This document shows, one piece after another, positions 1 to 6,031 of a stretch of 6,952 nucleotides of DNA; position 1 is the stretch's first letter; the number at the start of each line of letters is the position of its first letter. The position numbers and the translations under genes are program-made. Under the pieces are notes generated by a model. That model worked only from the letters and a program-made list of their open reading frames with translations, ran no database searches and was not told the DNA's origin. Source of the stretch: Tannerella sp. (GTDB taxonomy: Bacteria > Bacteroidota > Bacteroidia > Bacteroidales > Tannerellaceae). The stretch is from the NCBI GenBank assembly GCA_031272655.1, contig JAISTJ010000026.1, positions 1-6,952 on the forward strand. Direction: 5' to 3'.

Positions 1-164
1 ATCTCAACCCACGACACAGCCGTCTTGTTAGTAGTCCACACAACGGTTACCTCCTCCGAACTCATATTTTGCAGATACGGTCCGTGAGTAATCCTGATCG
101 CCTCCTGAGCGACATTGGCTTGACATAAAAGCCAAATAATCAATAAAATACAAATTCTTTTCAT
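1..164 (-). CDS. Secreted metallophosphoesterase with PAP-like/FN3 N-terminal domain, N-terminal fragment
   Basis: Only the first 54 codons are inside the window; the gene continues past base 1. The peptide opens with a Sec-type signal sequence: MKR, then a hydrophobic stretch (ICILLIIWLL), then a probable signal peptidase I site after Ala19 (NVA|QE). A cysteine at residue 14 lies in a poor lipobox, so I favour export over lipoprotein anchoring. After the signal comes ITHGPYLQNMSSEEVTVVW and then TTNKTAVSWVE. This matches the start of the purple-acid-phosphatase-like (fibronectin III-type) domain that precedes a calcineurin-like phosphoesterase domain in many Bacteroidota proteins. The catalytic domain lies outside the window, so activity is inferred from the family. 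ATG at 164-162 is the only start that gives a signal peptide. The gene stands alone, 337 bases after the transporter stop, with a TATATTTG -7-like box at 206-199. Confidence 0.75.
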   Translation of the reverse strand, partial: MKRICILLIIWLLCQANVAQEAIRITHGPYLQNMSSEEVTVVWTTNKTAVSWVE

Positions 165-198
165 GGCTGAAAAAAACATTAATGAAACAATATCGCTG

Positions 199-206
199 CA
201 AATATA
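199..206 (-). promoter_or_regulatory. Putative -7 promoter element of the metallophosphoesterase gene
   Basis: On the minus strand this reads TATATTTG, a full match to the Bacteroidota -7 consensus TAnnTTTG. It lies 34 bases before the ATG at 164, which would give a leader of roughly 25-30 nt. A TTG lies upstream, but only 16 bases from the box instead of the usual 19-21, so the -33 part is weak. Confidence 0.45.
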
Positions 207-258
207 CGACTTTTTTCAAAAACAACATAAAAATTTAAATCCAAGTGCGCAAAATTTT

Positions 259-298
259 ATTTTAACATTTTTTAATTTGCGAAAATCAATAATTTTTT
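259..298 (+). repeat. Imperfect direct repeat, copy A
   Basis: The copy contains ATTTTAACA (259-267), a 9-base spacer, then TTGCGAAAATCAAT (277-290) and a T run. Copy B at 377-410 has the same two blocks with one base changed (TTGCAAAAATCAAT) and a 4-base spacer. AT-rich composition raises the chance of coincidence. Confidence 0.4.
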
Positions 299-376
299 GG
301 TCAAATCCGGGCTTTTATGACAAAAAATGACACAAAAGTGTTAAAAGTCTTCCGAAAGTATCCTTTTTTGACACAA

Positions 377-410
377 ATTTTAACACGTGTTGCAAAAATC
401 AATTTTTTTA
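377..410 (+). repeat. Imperfect direct repeat, copy B, with internal palindrome
   Basis: ATTTTAACA (377-385) and TTGCAAAAATCAAT (390-403) match copy A at 259-298. The spacer differs and creates the perfect palindrome AACACGTGTT (382-391), which has the form of a dimeric regulator site. The start of this copy overlaps the second of two TGACACAAA words (328-336 and 369-377) spaced 41 bases apart, about four helical turns. No regulator can be named from the sequence. Confidence 0.4.
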
Positions 411-426
411 TTATTTTCAAACTGAG

Positions 427-434
427 TACCTTTG
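427..434 (+). promoter_or_regulatory. Plus-strand -7 promoter-like element
   Basis: TACCTTTG is an exact match to TAnnTTTG and is followed by CATCGC, a context often seen at Bacteroidales promoters. There is no TTG at the expected -33 distance, only T-rich sequence. It points away from the metallophosphoesterase gene and into the 3' end of the convergent transporter gene, so its only visible target is the 26-codon ORF at 454-534 or an antisense RNA. Confidence 0.4.
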
Positions 435-453
435 CATCGCGTTTAGGTAAAAA

Positions 454-534
454 ATGGATAATCAATTGCGTCTGCACAGGGCATACTTCCGCGTGGTGTT
501 TTTATCTACGGGTGTTCAAAGTCCTGTCGTATAA
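454..534 (+). CDS. Possible 26-aa small ORF, unknown function
   Basis: ATG at 454, stop TAA at 532-534; the product starts MDNQLRLHRAYFRVVFL and ends SPVV. I recognise no family. It is worth listing for its setting: a consensus -7 box ends 19 bases before the ATG, and an AGG (445-447) sits 6 bases before the ATG, better spaced than most ribosome sites here. The last 33 bases overlap the transporter 3' end on the opposite strand and run into the hairpin at 497-539. It could be a small protein, a leader peptide, the stub of a lost gene, or chance. No conservation data are available. Confidence 0.2.
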   Translation: MDNQLRLHRAYFRVVFLSTGVQSPVV

Positions 535-539
535 AAACA
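497..539. other. Long imperfect hairpin spanning the transporter stop codon
   Basis: Arms TGTTTTTAT (497-505) and ATAAAAACA (531-539) are perfect complements. Inside them ACGGG (508-512) can pair with CCTGT (523-527), including one G-U pair on the plus strand, around a 10-base loop. It contains the transporter stop codon (502-504). On either strand the T run is in the 5' arm and the A run in the 3' arm, which is the wrong way round for a Rho-independent terminator. It may instead protect the mRNA 3' end or be incidental. Confidence 0.4.
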
Positions 540-1929
540 GCAAAACCGTTGCTGCAACACCAATCCCAAGTATTACCATCCATATATCCGACGGGGAATA
601 GGTATCCCATAGACGGTTAGTCAACTCTTGCGGGCTGATGTCTGCCTGTCGCGCTACCTCATTGAAATACTCGTTAGTTGTCAAGCCATCCGCTATCTTA
701 ATTCCGTGCTCGGAGACGTATCTTGCTGTCAACGAAACCTTGTCGGATAGCGACTGATATACATTTCCGGAAATAAAGCCTGCAAGTATATTGCCCAGAA
801 AAACAGGAATAAACGAATATCCCATATAAAGGGCTTTCTTGTCGCGAGGAGCTATTAGTCCGATGTATTCAGTGATTTTTGGCGAACATGCCATCTCTCC
901 AAGAGCGAAAACAAGAATAGCCGCCACAGTGAACAGCACGTTTTGGAAAAAGAGCGTGAGCGCCATGCCGACAGAGCATACTATGAAGCCTGTCATCATC
1001 GAATTTAACGGTTTCCAGCGCATCACGGCAGCTGAAACACCTATCTGCAAGAGTATTATGAACAGTGCATCGGTATTGGTTATAAATTCAGCATCCATAA
1101 CTCCCGGCGTGGGGCTGTAATTAGCGGCAATGAAAGGAATATTGGCGGCGAAAAAATCGTACATTGCACTCGTGTCAACCCACTGAGAAATAAAGACAGG
1201 AAGCGTGAAGAACAACTGATGATACATAGCCCAGAAACCTGCAACTATAACAAGGAATATCAGGAATTTCACATCGCGAAAGATACTCCCCATGTTTAGA
1301 AATATGCTTTTAACAGACTGTAATACAGTCCCTTCGTTACTTTTTGCAGTGTTTCTTCCTGGTTCTTTGTAAAAGAGCAACAATATGAAATTAAGCATTA
1401 TAATTCCTGCTGAAACATAGAAAATCCACTCGGAACGACCTTTGAAAAGCAACGTAACAAGTGGTCCGAAGAAAGCGCCGATATTGACCATCATGTAAAA
1501 GATGCCAAAACCGATTGATGATGTTTCTTCTGTCGTCGTTTTAGCTATTGTAGCCGAGATAATAGGCTTAAACAGAGCCGCTCCGATTGCGAGATAGAGA
1601 TACATGGCGAAGACTGCGGCAAATGACGAGACTTGCGGAAACAGTACGAATGCGGAGGCATATACTGCGAAAGCGATGGCTAACATCCGTCGGTAACCGT
1701 AACGGTCAGCTATGGCGCCTGTCAGGGTTGGCAGAAAGTATAGTATAGCCGTGCCGAAGCCCATGATGATACCTTTCTCGGACTGAGACAGTTCCAACCC
1801 GCCCAAGTCGGACGAGCCTGTCAAATAGTTTGCAAACAGCATGAAAAATCCATACCAAGCCCATCGCTCAAACAGTTCAATAGTGTTTGCAACCCAAAAT
1901 GTGCGGGGAAATTTACTGAAAATACTCAT
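502..1929 (-). CDS. POT/PTR2-family MFS peptide transporter
   Basis: Inner-membrane symporter expected to import di- or tripeptides with protons. From ATG 1929 the protein has 475 residues, normal for the family. Visible hallmarks: the TM1 motif ELFERWAWYG (18-27, the ExxER proton-coupling motif), MFS motif A as GAIADRYGYRR (71-81), GAALFKPIISA with the conserved Lys121 (116-126), and the TM10 signature GEMACSPKITEYIGLIAP (344-361). Hydrophobic segments fit 12 or more helices; a polar loop of about 50 residues (roughly 393-445) precedes the last helix. I chose ATG 1929 because it overlaps the aminopeptidase stop (ATGA), as in translational coupling, and adds no odd tail. ATG 1956 would add nine polar residues and is the alternative. 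Cargo is inferred from family and from the peptidase neighbour; an MFS member with another substrate is possible. Confidence 0.85.
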   Translation of the reverse strand: MSIFSKFPRTFWVANTIELFERWAWYGFFMLFANYLTGSSDLGGLELSQSEKGIIMGFGTAILYFLPTLTGAIADRYGYRRMLAIAFAVYASAFVLFPQVSSFAAVFAMYLYLAIGAALFKPIISATIAKTTTEETSSIGFGIFYMMVNIGAFFGPLVTLLFKGRSEWIFYVSAGIIMLNFILLLFYKEPGRNTAKSNEGTVLQSVKSIFLNMGSIFRDVKFLIFLVIVAGFWAMYHQLFFTLPVFISQWVDTSAMYDFFAANIPFIAANYSPTPGVMDAEFITNTDALFIILLQIGVSAAVMRWKPLNSMMTGFIVCSVGMALTLFFQNVLFTVAAILVFALGEMACSPKITEYIGLIAPRDKKALYMGYSFIPVFLGNILAGFISGNVYQSLSDKVSLTARYVSEHGIKIADGLTTNEYFNEVARQADISPQELTNRLWDTYSPSDIWMVILGIGVAATVLLFLYDRTLNTRR

Positions 1930-3707
1930 ATTCTTGATGTTTTGTGTTTCAACCATTCTTTTTCCACGTCTGTCAAATATGGCGATAACTTATCATATAC
2001 CATTGAATGATAATCGTTTAGCCATGTGATTTCTTCTTCAGTCATCAACTCCCGGATGATTAGTGTGGTGTCTATATAGCAAAGTGTTAGCGTCTCGAAG
2101 CTATAAAACTCTCCGTAAGATGTTGTCATCTCAAGTTTGGTGAGCATCATATTCTCCGTTCTGACGCCGTATTCATGGTCGCGATAGATACCCGGTTCGT
2201 TGGTAACAATCATACCTTGCTGTATCGTTACGGGGTTTTCTTCCGGACGGATGCTTTGCGGTCCCTCGTGTACGTTTAAATAATAGCCGACGCCATGACC
2301 TGTACCGTGAAGATAGTTTATGCCGTGTTCCCACATTGCTTTGCGGGCTAAAATGTCTATTTGCGAGCCGCGTGTACGTGCCGGAAAAACAGCCTTGGAC
2401 AAGCCTATCATACCTTTCAATACCAACGTATAATCTTTTTTCATGGCTTCCGTAACGGCGCCTACGGCAACCGTTCTTGTAATGTCGGTCGTGCCGTCTA
2501 TGTATTGTCCGCCCGAATCTATCAACAGCAGACCTTCAGGTTTAATAGTTAAGCAGTTACTTTCGGTCGGGTGATAATGGTTTATTGCTCCGTTGGCAGC
2601 ATAACCTGCAATAGTATGAAAACTCTCACCTGCAAAATTTTCCTGTTCGGCGCGTAATTCTTTCAGTTTAAGTCCTATGTTATATTCCGTAACAATTCCC
2701 TTAGATACAGTCTTTTCCAACCAAATGAAGAATTTTGTCAGCGCGATACCGTCACGAACCATCGAACGACGGAAACCCTCGGCTTCTGTTTCGCTCTTGC
2801 GGCTTTTCAACATGTCAGCTACAGAAACTTTATCAACCACCCAATTACGCTCGCTCAACAAGTTGTATATGCTGTAAGATACCTTTCCGCTGTCAAGACA
2901 AACATTGCAGTTGCAAATTTTAGAAAGCCATTCTTTTGTTTTATCATATTCAACTATTTTAACTGTTTCGTTTTTAAGCGTTTCAGCTAATGCAAGCGTT
3001 AATTTATTTGTATTTATGAATAGCGTCGTCTCGTTTTCCATCACAAAAGCGTGAGCCACAACTACCGGATTATAAGGCACATCCGAGCCGCGAATGTTCA
3101 TAAGCCACGCTATCGTGTCGAGCGAGCTTATCCAAACAGACTTGGCGTCAAATTTGGCCGCCTCCTCCAGAATGCGTTTTATTTTACTTCGAGTAGTCTC
3201 GCCCGCATATTCCAACGGATGAGCAACAGCCTGATTTACAGGCAAAGCAGGACGCTCTTTCCATATCTTCTCAAAAGGGTCATAGTTGGAAACAAGTATT
3301 AAATTGCCGTCTTCGAGTTCTGTTCTCAGTTTCAACGCTTCTTTTGCAGTATAAACATTGCCGTCAATGCCAACTCGGTCTTTATCTGAAAGTTCACCTT
3401 TCAGCCAGTCGGGTATTTTGATTGTTTCGGGAAGCCTGTCTTTATACAAAATTATCTCACTGCCTGCCAGTTCGGCTTCGGCTTGAAGAAAATACCTTGA
3501 ATCCGTCCAAAGACCCGCTTTATTATGCGTTACAACGACAGTGCCGGCCGAGCCGGTAAACCCGCTTATCCATCTCCTTGATTCCCAGTGTTCAGGGATA
3601 TACTCGCTGATATGAGCATCGGTAGAAGGAACAATGAAAGCCTCAAGTTTCTTCTCTCGCATAAATTCTCGAAGAAGCGCAATGCGCTGATTAATAATAT
3701 TATCCAT
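1926..3707 (-). CDS. pepP: Xaa-Pro aminopeptidase (aminopeptidase P, M24B)
   Basis: Cytoplasmic metallopeptidase that removes an N-terminal residue preceding proline. The 593 residues fit the long three-domain form (two creatinase-like N-terminal domains, a pita-bread catalytic domain and a C-terminal extension), closer to eukaryotic XPNPEP1 than to the roughly 440-residue E. coli PepP. Domain I opens with AFIVPSTDAHISEYIPEHW and SGFTGSAGT. The five dinuclear metal ligands are visible: Asp397 (LLIDSGGQY), Asp408 (DGTTDITRT), His471 (HGTGHGVGYY), Glu504 (NEPGIY) and Glu518 (VRTENM). His377 (INHYHP) and His480 (NVHEGP) match other active-site histidines. No signal peptide is seen. It starts 59 bases after the response regulator stop and overlaps the transporter start by ATGA, so the two probably form a peptide-use operon. 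A TATTTTTG box at 3755-3748 could give it its own promoter. The family is certain; the gene symbol is by family analogy. Confidence 0.93.
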   Translation of the reverse strand: MDNIINQRIALLREFMREKKLEAFIVPSTDAHISEYIPEHWESRRWISGFTGSAGTVVVTHNKAGLWTDSRYFLQAEAELAGSEIILYKDRLPETIKIPDWLKGELSDKDRVGIDGNVYTAKEALKLRTELEDGNLILVSNYDPFEKIWKERPALPVNQAVAHPLEYAGETTRSKIKRILEEAAKFDAKSVWISSLDTIAWLMNIRGSDVPYNPVVVAHAFVMENETTLFINTNKLTLALAETLKNETVKIVEYDKTKEWLSKICNCNVCLDSGKVSYSIYNLLSERNWVVDKVSVADMLKSRKSETEAEGFRRSMVRDGIALTKFFIWLEKTVSKGIVTEYNIGLKLKELRAEQENFAGESFHTIAGYAANGAINHYHPTESNCLTIKPEGLLLIDSGGQYIDGTTDITRTVAVGAVTEAMKKDYTLVLKGMIGLSKAVFPARTRGSQIDILARKAMWEHGINYLHGTGHGVGYYLNVHEGPQSIRPEENPVTIQQGMIVTNEPGIYRDHEYGVRTENMMLTKLEMTTSYGEFYSFETLTLCYIDTTLIIRELMTEEEITWLNDYHSMVYDKLSPYLTDVEKEWLKHKTSRI

Positions 3708-3747
3708 TTTGTAATTGCCGGCTAACAGCCAATTTGTAAATAATTTG

Positions 3748-3755
3748 CAAAAATA
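3748..3755 (-). promoter_or_regulatory. Putative -7 element of the aminopeptidase-transporter operon
   Basis: Minus strand TATTTTTG matches TAnnTTTG and lies 40 bases before the aminopeptidase ATG (3707). No TTG occurs at the -33 distance, which falls inside the response regulator 3' end. The leader contains a small hairpin (GGCT/AGCC around 3720-3730). Read-through from the upstream gene is also possible across the 59-base gap. Confidence 0.35.
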
Positions 3756-3766
3756 CTATTTTTTTC

Positions 3767-4486
3767 TCAGACAGCGTCATTCTTTTTCATAAATTTGTTA
3801 ATAAAATCGTCGCGGTAAGAAGCGCCGATGGCCAATTCGTGCTTGCCTATAAAGATGTCGTTAGTGTCGAACGAATCTATGTGGTTGACATTCACAATGT
3901 AAGACTTGTTGGTGCGCAGGAAGACGTCCTGCGGCAGTTGGGCGCTGATGGCTTTCAATGTGCTTTTGGTGATGAGCTTGCGTTCGGCGGTATGGATGAC
4001 GACGTAGTCTTTCAAACCTTCGATGAAAAAGATGTCGCGCAGCATGATGCGGAAGAAGCGGCGGTCGGCTTTGACGAAAATCTGCTCGGCGGTAACGCTC
4101 TCTACGCTGTTCTCCTGCGGCTTACCTGCAAGCAGCAGCATATAGTCGGCGGCTTTGATTACGGCTTTCTGAAAACGCTCCAACTCAACAGGCTTAAGCA
4201 GGTAGTCTATAGCGTCAAGTTCGTAACTGTCAACAGCATACTGCGGAAAAGCCGTAGTGAAAATAACTAAAGTCTCGCCCTTGATTGAGCGGGCAAACTC
4301 AATGCCATCAACGCCCGGCATGCGTATGTCGAGAAACACCAAGTCCACCTGATTGTCGGTCAGGAACTTACCGGCAGTTTCGGCGTCGCCGAAACTGCCC
4401 ACATGCTTCAAAACAGGCGTTTCCCGTACCAACAACTCTATCGCCTTCCGCCCAAGCGGCTCGTCATCTACTATGATACATTTCAT
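3767..4486 (-). CDS. LytTR-family DNA-binding response regulator
   Basis: Two-component response regulator of 239 residues, the usual length for receiver plus LytTR. Receiver domain (about 1-115): acidic pair Asp7/Asp8 (IIVDDEPLGR), phospho-acceptor Asp53 (LVFLDIRMPGVDG), Thr77/Thr78 (VIFTTAF) and Lys98 (YLLKPV). The LytTR domain occupies about 132-235, from QIFVKADRRFFRI through DIFFIEGLKDYVVIH and FLRTNKSYIVNVNHID. Such proteins bind short direct repeats in promoters once phosphorylated. Usual partners are LytS/YehU-type kinases, and none is adjacent; the only kinase nearby, two genes upstream, is of the HisKA_3 type. ATG 4486 is the natural start because IIVDDE follows directly. A TAATTTTG box at 4507-4500 implies a very short leader. 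Target genes are unknown. Confidence 0.93.
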   Translation of the reverse strand: MKCIIVDDEPLGRKAIELLVRETPVLKHVGSFGDAETAGKFLTDNQVDLVFLDIRMPGVDGIEFARSIKGETLVIFTTAFPQYAVDSYELDAIDYLLKPVELERFQKAVIKAADYMLLLAGKPQENSVESVTAEQIFVKADRRFFRIMLRDIFFIEGLKDYVVIHTAERKLITKSTLKAISAQLPQDVFLRTNKSYIVNVNHIDSFDTNDIFIGKHELAIGASYRDDFINKFMKKNDAV

Positions 4487-4499
4487 GAATTTTTTACTG

Positions 4500-4507
4500 C
4501 AAAATTA
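4500..4507 (-). promoter_or_regulatory. Putative -7 element of the LytTR regulator gene
   Basis: Minus strand TAATTTTG matches TAnnTTTG and ends 13 bases before the ATG, so the leader would be under about 10 nt. The surrounding 14 bases TTTTAGTAATTTTG are identical to those at the flavoprotein promoter (5889-5876). No good -33 TTG is seen. Confidence 0.45.
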
Positions 4508-4551
4508 CTAAAACTTTTCCAATTAGATATGTTATCAGATTGTTTTTCTTT

Positions 4552-4580
4552 CGTCATTGCGAACGCAGTGAAGCAATCTC
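4552..4580 (+). repeat. 29-nt interspersed repeat, copy 1
   Basis: The element begins CGTCATTGCGAACGCAGTGA and ends AGCAATCTC. It is 26/29 identical to 6003-6031, in the same orientation. It starts one base beyond the flavoprotein stop codon (4584-4582). ATTGC (4556-4560) and GCAAT (4573-4577) can form a 5-bp stem, and AGATTG (4537-4542) with CAATCT (4574-4579) a larger alternative. The sequence resembles the GTCATTGCGA...GAAGCAATC intergenic repeats I recall from many bacterial genomes, which give spurious peptides such as FVIANAVKQS when translated. Confidence 0.8.
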
Positions 4581-4581
4581 A

Positions 4582-5787
4582 TCATGCAAGCGCCCGGCTG
4601 ATGATAAACGCTTCGCTCCAGCAGGCTTGGAAGTTGAAACCGCCGGTTATGCCGTCTATGTCAAGCGTTTCGCCGGCAAAGTAGAGGTTCGGGATGAGTT
4701 TGGACTGCATAGTTTTGAAGTCAACTTCCTTTAAATCAACGCCTCCCGCCGTTACAAACTCTTCTTTCATGGTGTTCCTGCCAGTGATTTTGAGGCATGT
4801 ATCTGTCAGACTATCAGTGATTTTATTGATGACATCCTTGCTTGTATCAGCCCACAGGCGATTTTCTATATTTGCAGTGTTCAAGATGTTTTTCCAGAAT
4901 TGAGATGTAACACACTTAATATTAGACGAATAAAGGTGTTTTGCAGGGTTGCGGCGCTTTTCGTCTAACAGCATCGCAACGGTCTCTTCGCGCTTTGTTG
5001 CAATCCAGTTCAGGCGGAGATCGAAACTGTAATTGAGTGCATGCAATTCCCTCGCGCCGAAAGCGGAAACGCGCAGGATGACCGGCCCGCTCAAGCCTTG
5101 ATGCGTTACAAGCAGCACGCCCGACTGCCTGATTTTTAATGACGGAACGGTTGCTTCCACATTCGCAAAAACCGTCCCAGCGAGATCTTGCAGCAACCTG
5201 TCGCGGCAAACAAACGAGAACAGACTCGGCACGGGCGCCACAATGCGGTGTCCCAACCGCTCAAGCATCTTCCAAATCTGCCTTGAACTTCCTGTTGTAA
5301 TTACCAAAGTATCACACTGATGGGCGCCTTGGTCGGTCTTGATTTCAAAGCCATCAGCGGTTTTTGTTATTTCCTGCACGGTTGTGCCGCATTTGACCTC
5401 GATGCCATTGCGTGAAGCCTCTCTTAGCAGTGTATTGACAACGTCTAAAGAAGAATCGGATTGTGGAAAAACGCAGCCTTCATCATCTGTATATAAAGCA
5501 ACTCCCTTGCTTTCAAACCATTGCATGGTGTCGGCAGGCTGAAACCGCGTAAAAACGCCAAGTAATTCTTTCGACCCGCGCGGGTACGAAGCCACCAATT
5601 CGCGCGGTTCAAAGCAGGCATGAGTGAGGTTGCACCTTCCGCCACCCGAAATCCGTACTTTTTGCATCGGCTGCTTCGACTGTTCAAGTATGACAACATC
5701 CTGATTTTCAGCCTTCAAATTGGCGGCAAGAAAAAATCCCGCCGCCCCGCCGCCAACAATAATTATACTGCGCTTCATAACCGCCAT
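4582..5787 (-). CDS. HI0933/YhiN-family FAD-dependent flavoprotein (NAD(P)/FAD oxidoreductase)
   Basis: Predicted soluble FAD-binding protein of 401 residues, the normal size for the HI0933 (YhiN) family, whose substrate is still not established. Visible features: the N-terminal dinucleotide fold IIIVGGGAAGFFLAANL with GxGxxG at 12-17 and the ribose-binding acidic end VVILE (31-35); the family signature KVRISGGGRCNLTH (43-56); TTGSSRQIWKMLERLGH (164-180); THQGLSGPVILRVS (228-241); and the C-terminal FAD contact FAGETLDIDGITGGFNFQ (370-387). All key regions are present, so it looks intact. The start is uncertain: ATG 5787 and ATG 5778 (MKRSIIIVGGG) are both plausible, the second fitting family N-termini better. 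Its neighbours give no clear functional link, and it is probably transcribed alone from a TAATTTTG promoter at 5883-5876. The stop is immediately followed by the 29-nt repeat. Confidence 0.9.
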   Translation of the reverse strand: MAVMKRSIIIVGGGAAGFFLAANLKAENQDVVILEQSKQPMQKVRISGGGRCNLTHACFEPRELVASYPRGSKELLGVFTRFQPADTMQWFESKGVALYTDDEGCVFPQSDSSLDVVNTLLREASRNGIEVKCGTTVQEITKTADGFEIKTDQGAHQCDTLVITTGSSRQIWKMLERLGHRIVAPVPSLFSFVCRDRLLQDLAGTVFANVEATVPSLKIRQSGVLLVTHQGLSGPVILRVSAFGARELHALNYSFDLRLNWIATKREETVAMLLDEKRRNPAKHLYSSNIKCVTSQFWKNILNTANIENRLWADTSKDVINKITDSLTDTCLKITGRNTMKEEFVTAGGVDLKEVDFKTMQSKLIPNLYFAGETLDIDGITGGFNFQACWSEAFIISRALA

Positions 5788-5875
5788 ATTTGCTGCTGTT
5801 TCGCAGAGCGTATTCTCGGATGGTCTCGCCCTGCACTTCTGCCATAATCCATCTATTCGCTTAAATTTTCGCCCA

Positions 5876-5883
5876 CAAAATTA
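5876..5883 (-). promoter_or_regulatory. Putative promoter of the flavoprotein gene
   Basis: Minus strand TAATTTTG matches TAnnTTTG. A TTTC (5907-5904) lies 20 bases upstream, one mismatch from the TTTG -33 element, making this the best two-part promoter in the window. The leader would be about 80-90 nt. The 14-base core is identical to that before the LytTR regulator. Confidence 0.5.
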
Positions 5884-5925
5884 CTAAAATTATTTTGTTC
5901 CATGAAAGTTTTCAGGGAAAATCAC

Positions 5926-5933
5926 TACTTTTG
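5926..5933 (+). promoter_or_regulatory. Plus-strand -7-like element without a clear target
   Basis: TACTTTTG followed by CAGCGC fits the Bacteroidota -7 pattern on the plus strand. Downstream there is only a 17-codon ORF (ATG 5945) and the convergent kinase gene, so it may be an orphan promoter, an antisense promoter or chance. No -33 TTG is seen at the right spacing. Confidence 0.25.
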
Positions 5934-6002
5934 CAGCGCAAATTATGACGTCGGTTAATACCCATAAATATTTTAAGCGAGCAGAAATGGCGATGTAAAT
6001 TA

Positions 6003-6031
6003 CGTCATTGGTAACGCAGTGAAACAATCTC
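6003..6031 (+). repeat. 29-nt interspersed repeat, copy 2
   Basis: The element begins CGTCATTGGTAACGCAGTGA and ends AACAATCTC. It differs from copy 1 (4552-4580) at three positions only. It lies nine bases beyond the kinase stop codon (6043-6041), in the same orientation to the gene as copy 1. The internal stem is weaker here (ATTG/CAAT), so this copy may be decaying. Confidence 0.75.

Larger units (their letters stand above)
165..501. other. 337-base AT-rich intergenic region
   Basis: This region lies between the transporter stop and the metallophosphoesterase start. It is strongly AT-rich, with many A and T runs. I see no long gene on either strand. It holds the minus-strand -7 box at 199-206, an imperfect direct repeat (259-298 and 377-410), two TGACACAAA copies (328-336, 369-377), a perfect 10-base palindrome AACACGTGTT (382-391), and a plus-strand promoter-like site at 427-434 followed by a 26-codon ORF. 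No intrinsic terminator with a 3' U-tract is evident for the transporter transcript. Confidence 0.7.

Noticed and set aside
28..228. 66-codon minus-strand ORF
   Set aside because: It overlaps the metallophosphoesterase start in another frame; the frame beginning at 164 has a clear signal peptide and family match.
497..539. Hairpin as Rho-independent terminator
   Set aside because: No T tract follows the stem on either strand; T and A runs are inside the arms in the wrong order.
317..601. 94-codon plus-strand ORF
   Set aside because: It crosses AT-rich intergenic sequence and then runs antisense to the transporter; no recognisable domain, and it is out of frame with the better-placed 26-codon ORF.
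3749..3761. AAAAATA/TATTTTT inverted repeat as terminator of the LytTR gene
   Set aside because: The centre is a single base, so no hairpin loop can form; the sequence is better explained by the -7 box and A/T runs.
3839..4270. 143-codon plus-strand ORF
   Set aside because: Antisense to the LytTR regulator, whose receiver and LytTR motifs are unmistakable.
4403..4734. Plus-strand peptides containing FVIANAVKQS / RHCERSEAI
   Set aside because: These are translations of the 29-nt interspersed repeat, a known source of spurious ORFs, not proteins.
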